A stretch of 64,000 nucleotides of DNA from Streptomyces ureilyticus (lineage in GTDB: Bacteria; Actinomycetota; Actinomycetes; Streptomycetales; Streptomycetaceae), in the NCBI RefSeq assembly GCF_011045025.1, contig NZ_JAAKZX010000020.1, positions 1 to 64,000 on the forward strand, in the 5' to 3' direction. Below the pieces are notes generated by a model that was not told where the DNA came from, did not search any database, and saw only the letters and a program-made list of their open reading frames with translations. The position numbers were made by a program, and so were the translations under genes. Shown here piece after piece: positions 25,342 through 32,531 of this stretch (positions are counted from its first letter, which is position 1; each line of letters opens with the position of its first letter).

Positions 25342-25908
25342 ATGACAAGGCTGACCACGGCGGGACGTACGGGACGACTGGCGGGCGGTGCGCTGCTGGC
25401 GACGCTCGCGCTGCTGACCGTGGCCGGCTGCGGCGGTTCCGGCGATGACTCCGGTGATGCTGCCGCGGGCGCGGGCACGGGTAAGACCGAGTCCCCGGAC
25501 TCTCGTGCGGACGACAGCTCGAAGAGCCCGTCTCCGTCCCCTACGGTCACGGCGGCGGACGGCACCGACACGGGCGCGTGCGCCGACGGCAACTGCGAGA
25601 TCGCGGTGTCCAAGCCGGTGACGTTCGACATCAAGATCCCCGCCGGCCCCGCCAAACTGTCCGTGACCAAGGTCGGCAAGAACGAGGCCGGTTTCAAGGT
25701 GACCCACGGCACCAGCAAAAACGGCGGCTCGACCAGCGGCACTGCGAGCGGCAAGGGCAGCGGCTGCACCACCTACTTCCACAGCAATGGCAGCGGCACC
25801 CAGTGCGGAGCGGCCGGGGGTCCGCCCGCCAAGGAAGCCGGCACGGTCGCGCTGCAAGTGGTGCCCAGCCCCGACGGCACCGCGATCCTCCGCCTCGTCT
25901 CGCCCTGA
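25342..25908 (+). CDS. putative secreted lipoprotein, unknown function
   Basis: The product is 188 aa. A basic start ([12 protein letters not shown]), a hydrophobic stretch and LTVAGC form a lipoprotein signal with the lipidated Cys near residue 31. A Ser/Asp/Pro-rich linker of about 40 residues follows, then a compact domain from [12 protein letters not shown] to the end with two further cysteines (CTTYF and TQCGAA), so two disulfides are possible. The domain alternates short beta-like segments and Gly/Ser-rich loops. I do not recognise a family. It is monocistronic, between a divergent monooxygenase and a probable Zur-controlled unit 86 nt downstream. Confidence 0.8.
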   Translation: MTRLTTAGRTGRLAGGALLATLALLTVAGCGGSGDDSGDAAAGAGTGKTESPDSRADDSSKSPSPSPTVTAADGTDTGACADGNCEIAVSKPVTFDIKIPAGPAKLSVTKVGKNEAGFKVTHGTSKNGGSTSGTASGKGSGCTTYFHSNGSGTQCGAAGGPPAKEAGTVALQVVPSPDGTAILRLVSP

Positions 25909-25935
25909 CCCGCCCGCCGGGCCGGGCAACACATT

Positions 25936-25964
25936 TCGTAATGGGATCCATTTTCATGTAGCGT
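25936..25964 (+). promoter_or_regulatory. Zur-like box and -10 element before the L32 paralogue
   Basis: On the minus strand the 21 bases at 25956-25936 begin TGAAAATG and carry CATT five bases later, matching the TGAAAATG-N5-CATTTTCA form of actinobacterial Zur boxes in the first half and centre. The core AATGG-GAT-CCATT is a perfect palindrome. TAGCGT at 25959-25964 is a good -10, so bound Zur would cover the promoter. Confidence 0.6.
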
Positions 25965-25994
25965 CTGGGTCGCTCGCTCACCAAGGAGGACCCC

Positions 25995-26165
25995 ATGGCC
26001 GTTCCCAAGCGGAAGATGTCCCGCAGCAACACCCGTCACCGTCGCGCCCAGTGGAAGGCCAGCACCCCGCAGCTCGTGCCGGTCACGATCGACGGGACCG
26101 TCCACCAGGTGCCGCAGCGGCTGGTGAAGGCGTACGAACGCGGTCTGCTGCACCCCGAGGACTGA
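25995..26165 (+). CDS. rpmF: 50S ribosomal protein L32, Cys-free (zinc-independent) paralogue
   Basis: The product is 56 aa, too short for the usual ORF cutoff, and is preceded by a perfect AAGGAGGA. It begins [20 protein letters not shown], the classic L32 start, and ends ERGLLHPED. Standard zinc-binding L32 has four cysteines; this protein has none, so it is the C-minus form made when zinc is scarce so that zinc can be released from ribosomes. Its position after a Zur-like box and 5 nt before a COG0523 GTPase supports this. Only the start of the zinc-responsive unit is seen; other C-minus paralogues are not nearby. Confidence 0.95.
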   Translation: MAVPKRKMSRSNTRHRRAQWKASTPQLVPVTIDGTVHQVPQRLVKAYERGLLHPED

Positions 26166-26170
26166 GCGGC

Positions 26171-27343
26171 ATGGCGGACGACCGGCTGCCCGTGACCGTG
26201 CTCTCCGGATTTCTCGGCGCGGGCAAGACCACTCTGCTCAACCATGTCCTCGGCAACCGTGAGGGACTGCGTGTCGCGGTCATCGTCAACGACATGAGCG
26301 AGATCAACATCGACGCGGCCCTCGTGCGCGGCGGCGAGGCCACCCTCTCGCGCACCGAGGAACGCCTGGTCGAGTTGACCAACGGCTGCATCTGCTGCAC
26401 GCTGCGCGACGATCTGCTGGAGGAGGTCGACCGGCTGGCCCGCGAAGGCCGCTTCGACTATCTCCTCATCGAGTCCAGCGGCATCTCCGAGCCGATGCCG
26501 GTCGCCGCCACGTTCGCCTTCGCCCGCGACGACGGAGCCGTGCTCGGCGATCTCGCCCGGCTCGACACCATGGTCACGGTCGTCGACGCCGCCAACTTCC
26601 TGCCCGAGCTGGCGAACGGCGACGAGCTCGCCGAGCGGGGCCTCGACCAGTACGAGAACGACGAGCGCACCGTCAGCGATCTGCTGATGGACCAGATCGA
26701 GTTCGCCGACGTCATCGTGCTGAACAAGCTCGACCTGGTCGACGACGAGAGCGCGGCCCGGCTCCGTGCGGCCCTCACCCGCCTCAACCCCGTGGCGAGG
26801 ATCGTTCCCGTCGCGCACGGCCGGGTGAACGTGGGCGAGGTGCTAGGCACCGGCCTGTTCGACCTCGATCGCGCCCAGCAGGCGCCGGGCTGGGTCATGG
26901 AGCTGAACGGCGACCGCGTCCCGGAGACCGAGGAGTACGGCATCTCCTCCACGGTCTTCCGCTCCCAAGTGCCGTTCCATCCGGGGCGGTTGTGGACGTT
27001 CGTCACCGAGGAGCTCGACAGCGGGGCCTTCGGGCAGGTCCTGCGGTCCAAGGGCTTCTTCTGGCTGGCGAGCCGCGCGCAGGTGACGGGCCTGTGGTCG
27101 CAGGCCGGTTCCGTCGCCCGCTTCGAGCCCTCCGCTGCCCTCGGCGCGGAGAGCCCCTCCGGCCAGGAACTGGTGTTCATCGGCACCGGGCTGCGCGCCG
27201 AGGCGCTGCGGGCGGCGCTGGCCGACTGCCTGATGAGGGACGGCGAGAGCACGCCGACCGTCGATCCGTTCCCCGCCTGGGACACGTACGGCATCGACGA
27301 TGCCTGCGAGCACGAGCACTCCGAACTCGTAGCCGGAGCCTGA
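26171..27343 (+). CDS. COG0523 (CobW/ZagA-type) GTPase, putative zinc metallochaperone
   Basis: The product is 390 aa. The Walker A loop GFLGAGKTT is at residues 14-22 (after LS), and the hallmark metal motif CxCC (CICC) is at residues 73-76. The GTP-specificity motif NKLD is in [10 protein letters not shown]. The C-terminal CobW_C domain contains RPGRLW-type PFHPGRLW and ends with CEHEHSE, a His/Cys-rich tail able to bind metal. Family members hydrolyse GTP to hand Zn2+ or Co2+ to client proteins. It starts 5 nt after the Cys-free L32 gene, so both are likely derepressed by Zur under zinc starvation. It is followed by a strong terminator. Confidence 0.93.
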   Translation: MADDRLPVTVLSGFLGAGKTTLLNHVLGNREGLRVAVIVNDMSEINIDAALVRGGEATLSRTEERLVELTNGCICCTLRDDLLEEVDRLAREGRFDYLLIESSGISEPMPVAATFAFARDDGAVLGDLARLDTMVTVVDAANFLPELANGDELAERGLDQYENDERTVSDLLMDQIEFADVIVLNKLDLVDDESAARLRAALTRLNPVARIVPVAHGRVNVGEVLGTGLFDLDRAQQAPGWVMELNGDRVPETEEYGISSTVFRSQVPFHPGRLWTFVTEELDSGAFGQVLRSKGFFWLASRAQVTGLWSQAGSVARFEPSAALGAESPSGQELVFIGTGLRAEALRAALADCLMRDGESTPTVDPFPAWDTYGIDDACEHEHSELVAGA

Positions 27344-27355
27344 CTGAAGACCCCG

Positions 27356-27390
27356 GGTCGGGCGGTGGTCGGCCACGGCGCCGCCCGACC
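27356..27390. terminator. terminator hairpin after the COG0523 gene
   Basis: GGTCGGGCGG at 27356-27365 pairs with CCGCCCGACC at 27381-27390 across 15 nt, 12 nt after the stop codon. This separates the zinc unit from the methyltransferase gene. Confidence 0.75.
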
Positions 27391-27419
27391 GGATACGGAC
27401 AGCGATCTGGGAGGTTGGC

Positions 27420-28247
27420 ATGACCGAGCGCGATGTACGCCTGGGCACGGTCCAGGAGACGCTGCTGATCCCGCTGTACGGCCGGGCGGTGGAGAACCGC
27501 AAGAAGGACGCGGCCCTGCGTGACGCGCGAGCCGAGGAGATCGTCGCGTCGATCGACTACGACTTCGCGCGCTTCGAGAACCTGCCCAGCCTGGTCGGCA
27601 CCGTACTGCGCACCTCCCTCTTCGACCGATGGGTGACGGACTTCCTCGCCGAAAACCCCACCGGCACGGTGGTGGAGCTCGGCACCGGCCTCAACACCCG
27701 GTATGAACGAGTCGACAACGGCAAGGCCCGCTGGTTCGACCTCGATCTGCCCGACGTGATCGAACTGCGCCGCACCCTCTTCACGGACACCCCGCGCCGG
27801 ACGATGATCGCCGCCTCGGTCACTGACAGCGCGTGGGCCGACACCGTTGCCACCGGGTCCACCGGCCCGTACCTCTTCGCCGCCGAAGCCGTGCTGCCGT
27901 TCCTGGAGGAGCAGGACGTACGGCACGTCGTGGACCTGATCGCCGACCGGTTCCCCGGTTCACTGCTGGCCCTGGACACCGCCGGTCCCGGCATCGTCGG
28001 CACCCAGGACGAGCATGACGCGCTGAGCAAGGTCGAAGCCCGGATGCGGTGGGCCTGCGCGGACCCGGCCGAACTCGCCGACTGGCGGCCCGGGTCCAGG
28101 CTCCTCGCCTCCCACCGGCTCACCAGTCTGCCGCCGCGGATGCACGAGGAGCTGCCCTCCGCGTACCAGGAGATGCTGGCCGGCCTCGCCGACCAGCGAC
28201 TGCCCCAGGTGGAGGAGTACCAGCTCACTCTGGTCCAGCTGCCCTGA
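27420..28247 (+). CDS. class I SAM methyltransferase, leucine carboxyl methyltransferase/TcmP family
   Basis: The product is 275 aa, preceded by GGGAGG. Its SAM-binding loop is VVELGTGLNTRYERVDNG near residues 83-100, followed by WFDLDLPDVIELRR, the signature of the PPM/LCM-type family that includes TcmP of tetracenomycin synthesis. EAVLPFLEEQDVRHVV is the expected middle motif. Enzymes of this family methylate carboxyl or hydroxyl groups of small molecules. No polyketide or other biosynthetic genes surround it, so its substrate is open. It is flanked by a terminator upstream and a DUF779 gene 119 nt downstream. Confidence 0.85.
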   Translation: MTERDVRLGTVQETLLIPLYGRAVENRKKDAALRDARAEEIVASIDYDFARFENLPSLVGTVLRTSLFDRWVTDFLAENPTGTVVELGTGLNTRYERVDNGKARWFDLDLPDVIELRRTLFTDTPRRTMIAASVTDSAWADTVATGSTGPYLFAAEAVLPFLEEQDVRHVVDLIADRFPGSLLALDTAGPGIVGTQDEHDALSKVEARMRWACADPAELADWRPGSRLLASHRLTSLPPRMHEELPSAYQEMLAGLADQRLPQVEEYQLTLVQLP

Positions 28248-28366
28248 CGGCGCCGGTCCGGCCAGTCCCCCGTACGTCACTTCTCCGCGTGCAACCTTCT
28301 TGCAACGGGACAGGTGCTTGACTCAGTCACCGCCCAGCACCGGCAAGCGCTGAGGAGTGATGCACG

Positions 28367-28726
28367 GTGAACTCACCCGCCCCCCGCGTGGAGTTGACAC
28401 CTGCCGCTGCCCAGTTGCTGCGGCGCCTCCGTGCCGCCCATGGCCCGCTGATGTTCCATCAGTCCGGCGGCTGCTGCGACGGCAGTGCGCCCATGTGTTA
28501 CCCGGAGGGCGAGTTCCGGACCGGTGACTCCGATGTGCTGCTGGCCTCGCTCGCCGTCGACGGCGTTGACGAGCCGGTGTCGTTCTGGATGTCGAAGAGT
28601 CAGTACGAGGTGTGGAGTCACACCCGGCTGATCGTCGACGTGGTGGAAGGGCGAGGCAGCGGCTTCTCGCTGGAGGCACCCGAAGGAGTGCGTTTTCTGA
28701 TCCGTTCGCGTCTCGTCGGTACGTAG
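28367..28726 (+). CDS. DUF779 family protein
   Basis: The product is 119 aa and starts at GTG, with GAGGAG about 10 nt upstream. The family motifs are clear: HGPLMFHQSGGCCDGSAPMC near residues 25-44, with three conserved cysteines, then FWMSKSQYEVWSHT and GFSLEAPEGVRFL. DUF779 proteins usually accompany acetaldehyde/aldehyde dehydrogenase genes, but none is adjacent here. The only aldehyde dehydrogenase in the window is 22 kb away. The CC-x-G-x6-C arrangement suggests metal or redox chemistry; the function is not established. Confidence 0.88.
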   Translation: MNSPAPRVELTPAAAQLLRRLRAAHGPLMFHQSGGCCDGSAPMCYPEGEFRTGDSDVLLASLAVDGVDEPVSFWMSKSQYEVWSHTRLIVDVVEGRGSGFSLEAPEGVRFLIRSRLVGT

Positions 28727-28809
28727 CATCGTCACGTCAACCACCTTGTGGTGAACTCCCCTGTGTCCTGGGCTCGTTGAGGAGACCGGTGGAGACAGCA
28801 GGGGGCGGT

Positions 28810-30051
28810 ATGGGACGTGGACGGTTCAGAACCGTGCTGACGGTTCTCGCGGTATGGAGTGTGCTGGCCGGTGCCGCCCTGGTGGGGGCGGCACCGGCCG
28901 GCGGCGTGGAGGGCGCCAAGCCCTCGGTGGCCCCGGTCGCGATCGCTCCGGGGGTGGCGTACTCGGAGTTCGACATTCCAGCCGCCAAGGGGGTGGCCCA
29001 CGCACATGTGCTGAGCGTCGATCTCCGCGATCCCCGGGTGAGGGTCGACCTCATGTACCCCGGCGCGGTGGCGGCCCGCGCCCCCGTCTCTCAACTGGCC
29101 GACGTGCGCGGCGCCGTCGCGGGCGTCAACGGCGACTTCTTCAACATCACCGAGACCCAGCATCCGGGAGTCGAGGCGACGGGCGCGTCCGTCGGCCCGG
29201 CGATCGCGAGCGGGCGCACGCTCAAGGCGGCGGTTCCGGACGGTCAGCGGTTCGGTCCCGCTCTCCCGCCTGGTACGAGCACGAGGGACGTGCTGGGCGT
29301 GGGCACCGACGGGCGGGCCCGCCTCGACAGCATGGCCCTCGACGGTTCGGTCCGTACGCGTGCGACACGGCTGCCGCTCGGCGGGCTCAACCAGTACGCG
29401 CTGCCGGTCGGTTCCGTCGGCGCTTTCACCTCGGACTGGGGCAGTGTCTCCCGGCTGCGGGCCACCTGCGGCACGGACACCGACCGGGCCGCGCCCTGCA
29501 GCGCGGACACTCATGAGGTGACGGTCGAGGACGGCCGCGTCGTGTCCTTCGCCGACACGCCGGGCAGCGGTCCCATCGCGGCCGGCACCACGGTCCTGGT
29601 CGGCCGGGAGGCGGGTGCCCAGCAGCTGCGGAAGCTGTCGCTGGGCGAGCGGGTCAAGGTGCGGCACCGACTCGTCGCGGCCGCGTCCAGGATTCCGTAC
29701 CGCTTCGTGGTGGGCGGCTACCCGGTCCTGAGGGGTGGTCAGCCGCTCGCCGGTCTCGACAACGCGACCGCGGCGGTGCGGACGGCAGCGGGCGTCTCGC
29801 ACGGCGGAAGACGCCTGACGCTGCTCGCGCTGGACGGTGCGCCGGAGTTCCGTACCGGCCTCACGATCGCCGAAGTGGCCGCCATCATGCGGCAGTTGGG
29901 CTCCCTCGACGCCTTCAGTCTCGACGGCGGCGGGTCCACCACGCTGGTCGCCCGGGAGCCCGGAGCGGCTGCGGTGAGCATACGCAACCATCCCAGCGCC
30001 GGAGCCGAGCGCCCGGTGCCGAACGGGATCGGAGTGTTCTCCAGACCGTGA
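28810..30051 (+). CDS. secreted phosphodiester glycosidase (NAGPA)-domain protein
   Basis: The product is 413 aa from the ATG at 28810, the first start giving a proper signal peptide (MGRGRFRTVLTVLAVWSVLAGAA, cleavage near residue 30). The NAGPA domain covers about residues 110-413, with AVAGVNGDFFNI, PYRFVVGGYPVL, LLALDGAPEFRTGLTIAEVA and the diagnostic SLDGGGSTTLVAREPG, ending VPNGIGVF. The domain is related to the human enzyme that uncovers mannose-6-phosphate; in bacteria it is found in secreted envelope or exopolysaccharide proteins. GGGGG just before the ATG is a weak ribosome site. The gene is followed by a stable hairpin. Confidence 0.87.
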   Translation: MGRGRFRTVLTVLAVWSVLAGAALVGAAPAGGVEGAKPSVAPVAIAPGVAYSEFDIPAAKGVAHAHVLSVDLRDPRVRVDLMYPGAVAARAPVSQLADVRGAVAGVNGDFFNITETQHPGVEATGASVGPAIASGRTLKAAVPDGQRFGPALPPGTSTRDVLGVGTDGRARLDSMALDGSVRTRATRLPLGGLNQYALPVGSVGAFTSDWGSVSRLRATCGTDTDRAAPCSADTHEVTVEDGRVVSFADTPGSGPIAAGTTVLVGREAGAQQLRKLSLGERVKVRHRLVAAASRIPYRFVVGGYPVLRGGQPLAGLDNATAAVRTAAGVSHGGRRLTLLALDGAPEFRTGLTIAEVAAIMRQLGSLDAFSLDGGGSTTLVAREPGAAAVSIRNHPSAGAERPVPNGIGVFSRP

Positions 30052-30054
30052 GCG

Positions 30055-30094
30055 GGCCCTGAGTCGCCGTGAGACCTTGTCCGGGCTCAGGGCC
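30055..30094. terminator. bidirectional terminator hairpin
   Basis: GGCCCTGAG at 30055-30063 pairs with CTCAGGGCC at 30086-30094. It sits between the convergent NAGPA and small membrane protein genes. Confidence 0.65.
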
Positions 30095-30102
30095 TCAGCG
30101 CC

Positions 30103-30297
30103 TCACGGCCTCAGGCCGCCGACCATGTCCGCTGTCGCCGAGATGCCGTCGTGAATGGTCGGCGCCATGCTCGTGCTCGCGAGATAGAAACCGAGCAGGA
30201 TGCACACCAGAGCGTGCGGGATCTTCAACGCACCGCTACGCATGAAGATCACTGCCAGCACCACGAGCAGCAGCACCACAGAGATGGAAATGGCCAT
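30103..30297 (-). CDS. small membrane protein, two predicted segments
   Basis: The product is 64 aa from the ATG at 30297, chosen because GGAGGAGG lies immediately upstream (plus-strand 30304-30311); the frame also stays open before it. SISVVLLLVVLAVIFMR (residues 3-19) and IPHALVCILLGFYLA (residues 26-40) are probable membrane helices, with a short polar tail TIHDGISATADMVGGL. Proteins of this look occur in Streptomyces, sometimes beside conjugative element genes, but nothing else here suggests such an element. The function is unknown. Confidence 0.72.
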   Translation of the reverse strand: MAISISVVLLLVVLAVIFMRSGALKIPHALVCILLGFYLASTSMAPTIHDGISATADMVGGLRP

Positions 30298-30420
30298 CGT
30301 CAACCTCCTCCGCCACGCCCACATCGCGGCTTTCGGCCGCAAGTGTGGCGTAGCGGGAGGTTCGTCCAGGCAGCTGACGTGTCCGCCGATCGTGTGTTGA
30401 CTGCTTGTGCAAGCGCTGGG

Positions 30421-31281
30421 CTACGCCCGCACGTTGGCGTCCAAGAACTTCTCGAGGCCTGCGAGATCGTCGGTGTTGATGTAGTCGACGTCGGCGGCGA
30501 GGAGTTCGCCCCAGAGCGCGTCGCGGGCCGGGCCCGCCAGGTCGGGCGTTGCCCAGAAGCGGACCTTCTGGCGGCGCGAGTGGGCCGTCGCGATGATGCT
30601 CCGCAGCTTCTGACGCTCGGCTTCGGGGAACAGACCGGTGCCCTGCCAGGTGAAGTTGAGGTTCCAGTTGTCGCTGATCAGCGGGATGAAGGAGGCGGGC
30701 GCCGGGCCGCCGAGGTCGGCGAGACGGCCGTCGTAGAACGCGCGCCGCACGGTCTGGACCTCCATGGGTGTACGGGCCGCACGGTCGCCGGAGATCACGG
30801 CGGTGACCGGGCCGGGGAAGACCCGCCCGTGCGCGTACGTCGTGAACAGGTGCTTGTAGCGGCGCAGATGGCGGTCGAGTTCGAGGTACGTCGAGGAGCC
30901 CTCGGTCTTGAGGTCGATGAGGAGCTGGATCGGCTTGCGGTAACCCCGGTACACCGAACCGTGGTTGGCCTTCACACGGTGGGCGAGCGGGTCGAGGTAC
31001 AGCGACTCGAGCGTGCGGGCCGGATCGAGATCGACCGCGTCATGGGCCACCAGAAGCTGGTCGCCGACGAGGAAGATATCGGCCTCGAGGCTGCCGAACC
31101 AGTGGTCCAGGGCGTCGAAGAGGGGCCTGGGGTGCAGGTAGTCGTTGTGCGCGTGGGCGCGCCACAGCGGGCGCGGGCCGTGCTTCCGCTCGCTCGCCTG
31201 CGCGTACACCGGCACGGCGACCGAGCCCGCGAGGGCGGCGGCAAAGGTGGTGAGCGCTCTGCGACGGGTGGTGAGGGCCAT
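30421..31281 (-). CDS. secreted PLC-like/GDPD-like phosphodiesterase
   Basis: The product is 286 aa, preceded by GGGAGG. The N-terminus has TRRRALTT followed by a hydrophobic stretch and VYAQA, consistent with a Tat signal and cleavage near residue 29. The mature TIM barrel opens with RAHAHNDYLHPRPLFDALDH, where the HAHND block supplies metal/catalytic residues. LEADIFLVGDQLLVAHD follows, with the Glu-Asp metal ligands, and later QLLIDLKTEG. INTDDLAGLEKFL at the end is typical of glycerophosphodiester phosphodiesterase-like barrels. It probably cleaves a phosphodiester outside the cell, but a non-enzymatic member cannot be excluded. Confidence 0.82.
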   Translation of the reverse strand: MALTTRRRALTTFAAALAGSVAVPVYAQASERKHGPRPLWRAHAHNDYLHPRPLFDALDHWFGSLEADIFLVGDQLLVAHDAVDLDPARTLESLYLDPLAHRVKANHGSVYRGYRKPIQLLIDLKTEGSSTYLELDRHLRRYKHLFTTYAHGRVFPGPVTAVISGDRAARTPMEVQTVRRAFYDGRLADLGGPAPASFIPLISDNWNLNFTWQGTGLFPEAERQKLRSIIATAHSRRQKVRFWATPDLAGPARDALWGELLAADVDYINTDDLAGLEKFLDANVRA

Positions 31282-31544
31282 GCTCTGCCTCCCTGAGGGT
31301 CTGCCATACGTGGAGCCTCAGCGAGTATGCGGTCCTTCGGGTGCCAAGGAGCAGTGCCATGTGGGAAGTTGGCTGGACTGCCGCTGTGCGTTCACTTCGG
31401 CGCAGCATCGGGCGCGGCAACGCCCATCCCCACAAAGAAATTGGAAAGGCCCGCCTCCATAGGCGCTTCCCGAGGCGCTCCCAGGCGTCGGCGCAGGCCA
31501 CCATCACTTGGCGGTACGGCTCTCTGGGGCAGGGTCTGGAAGGC
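31282..31544. other. 263-nt intergenic stretch, no gene recognised
   Basis: It lies between the phosphodiesterase start and the terminator of the third importer. Frames are open on both strands, as expected at this GC content, but none has a ribosome site, a clean start and recognisable protein. It probably carries the phosphodiesterase promoter; no convincing -35/-10 pair was found. Confidence 0.5.
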
Positions 31545-31600
31545 CTCGCGTCGCCGGGCCCGGACCGGGCAGTTGTCCGGTCCGGGCCCGGCGACGCGAG
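31545..31600. terminator. very strong terminator, perfect 24-bp stem
   Basis: Bases 31545-31568 and 31577-31600 are perfect complements around the 8-nt loop GCAGTTGT. It lies 10 nt after the stop codon of the last permease gene of the minus-strand operon. The stem is unusually long and GC-rich and would also stop transcription coming from the other side. Confidence 0.9.
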
Positions 31601-31610
31601 CACGAGCGGC

Positions 31611-32531
31611 TTACTTCAGCGCTCCTGCCATGACGCCGCTGACGAACTGCCGCTGGAAGGCGAAGAAGACCACCAGCGGGATGATCATGGAGAGGAAGGC
31701 CCCGGAGGACAGGACGTCGATATTGGTGCCGAACTGGCGGGTCTGCTGTTGCAAGGCCACGGTGAGCGGGGCGGAATCCGCGTCGGCGAAGATGAGCGCG
31801 ACGAGCATGTCGTTCCAGACCCACAGGAACTGGAAGATGCCGAGCGAGGCTATCGCCGGCCCGCCGAGCGGAACCACCACCCGGACGAAGAGCCACAACT
31901 CGCCCGCCCCGTCGAGACGGGCGGCCTCCAGCAGTTCGCGCGGGATGCCCGCGAAGAAGTTCCGGAGCAGGAAGATCGCGAACGGCAGGCCGAAAGCGAC
32001 GTGGAAGAGGACGACGCCGGCGATGCTGCCGAAGATCCCGAGATCCCCGAACAGGCTGGTGATGGGCACCAGCGCAACCTGCAAGGGCACCACGAGCAGG
32101 CCGACGATGAGCAGAAACACCCAGTCCCGGCCTGGGAATTCGACCCAGGCGAAGACGTACCCGGCGAGTGAGCCGACAACCACCACCAGCAGCGTGGCGG
32201 GGACAGTGATCAGCAGACTGTTCAGGAACGAATGCGTGATCGTCGAGTCGTCCAGCAGGCTGGTGTAGTTGTGCAGGGTCAGCTGCGCGGGCTTGGTGAG
32301 CACGGTCCACCAGCCGGACGACCCGATGTCCAGTGGCCCGCGCAGCGAGGAGAGGAGCAGGCCGACTGTGGGCAGCAGCCAGAACATGGCCACCACCAGC
32401 AGGACCAGACGTGTGGATCCGCCGACGAGCCGACGCGCCGCGCGGGCGGCAGCGCCCGGACCCGGGCGGCCGGAGGCAGTGGGGACGGTGGCGTCGGTCT
32501 GGCTGGCCTGGGCGGTCTGAAGGGTTGTCAT
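31611..32531 (-). CDS. ABC sugar transporter permease, MalG type
   Basis: The product is 306 aa. The ATG at 32531 overlaps the upstream stop by 4 nt (ATGA) and follows GGAGAGG, which fixes the start. A polar 45-residue N-terminus precedes membrane segments starting LVLLVVAMFWLLPTVGLLL. The coupling loop LLEAARLDGAGELWLFVRVVV lies near residues 200-220. It is the distal gene of the operon GH13, binding lipoprotein, permease, permease, and forms the channel of the third importer together with the unusual permease upstream. Confidence 0.92.
   Translation of the reverse strand: MTTLQTAQASQTDATVPTASGRPGPGAAARAARRLVGGSTRLVLLVVAMFWLLPTVGLLLSSLRGPLDIGSSGWWTVLTKPAQLTLHNYTSLLDDSTITHSFLNSLLITVPATLLVVVVGSLAGYVFAWVEFPGRDWVFLLIVGLLVVPLQVALVPITSLFGDLGIFGSIAGVVLFHVAFGLPFAIFLLRNFFAGIPRELLEAARLDGAGELWLFVRVVVPLGGPAIASLGIFQFLWVWNDMLVALIFADADSAPLTVALQQQTRQFGTNIDVLSSGAFLSMIIPLVVFFAFQRQFVSGVMAGALK

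Noticed and set aside
23111..28247. A small biosynthetic gene cluster (monooxygenase plus methyltransferase)
   Set aside because: No core synthase is present, and the two genes are separated by a lipoprotein, a zinc unit and terminators.
30403..30414. GCTTGTGCAAGC inverted repeat as an operator
   Set aside because: It is short and lies just past the 3' end of the phosphodiesterase gene, so a weak terminator or chance is more likely.
30103..31544. Part of an integrative element
   Set aside because: The small membrane protein looks like some conjugative-element neighbours, but no integrase, replication, transfer gene, tRNA or attachment site was found.
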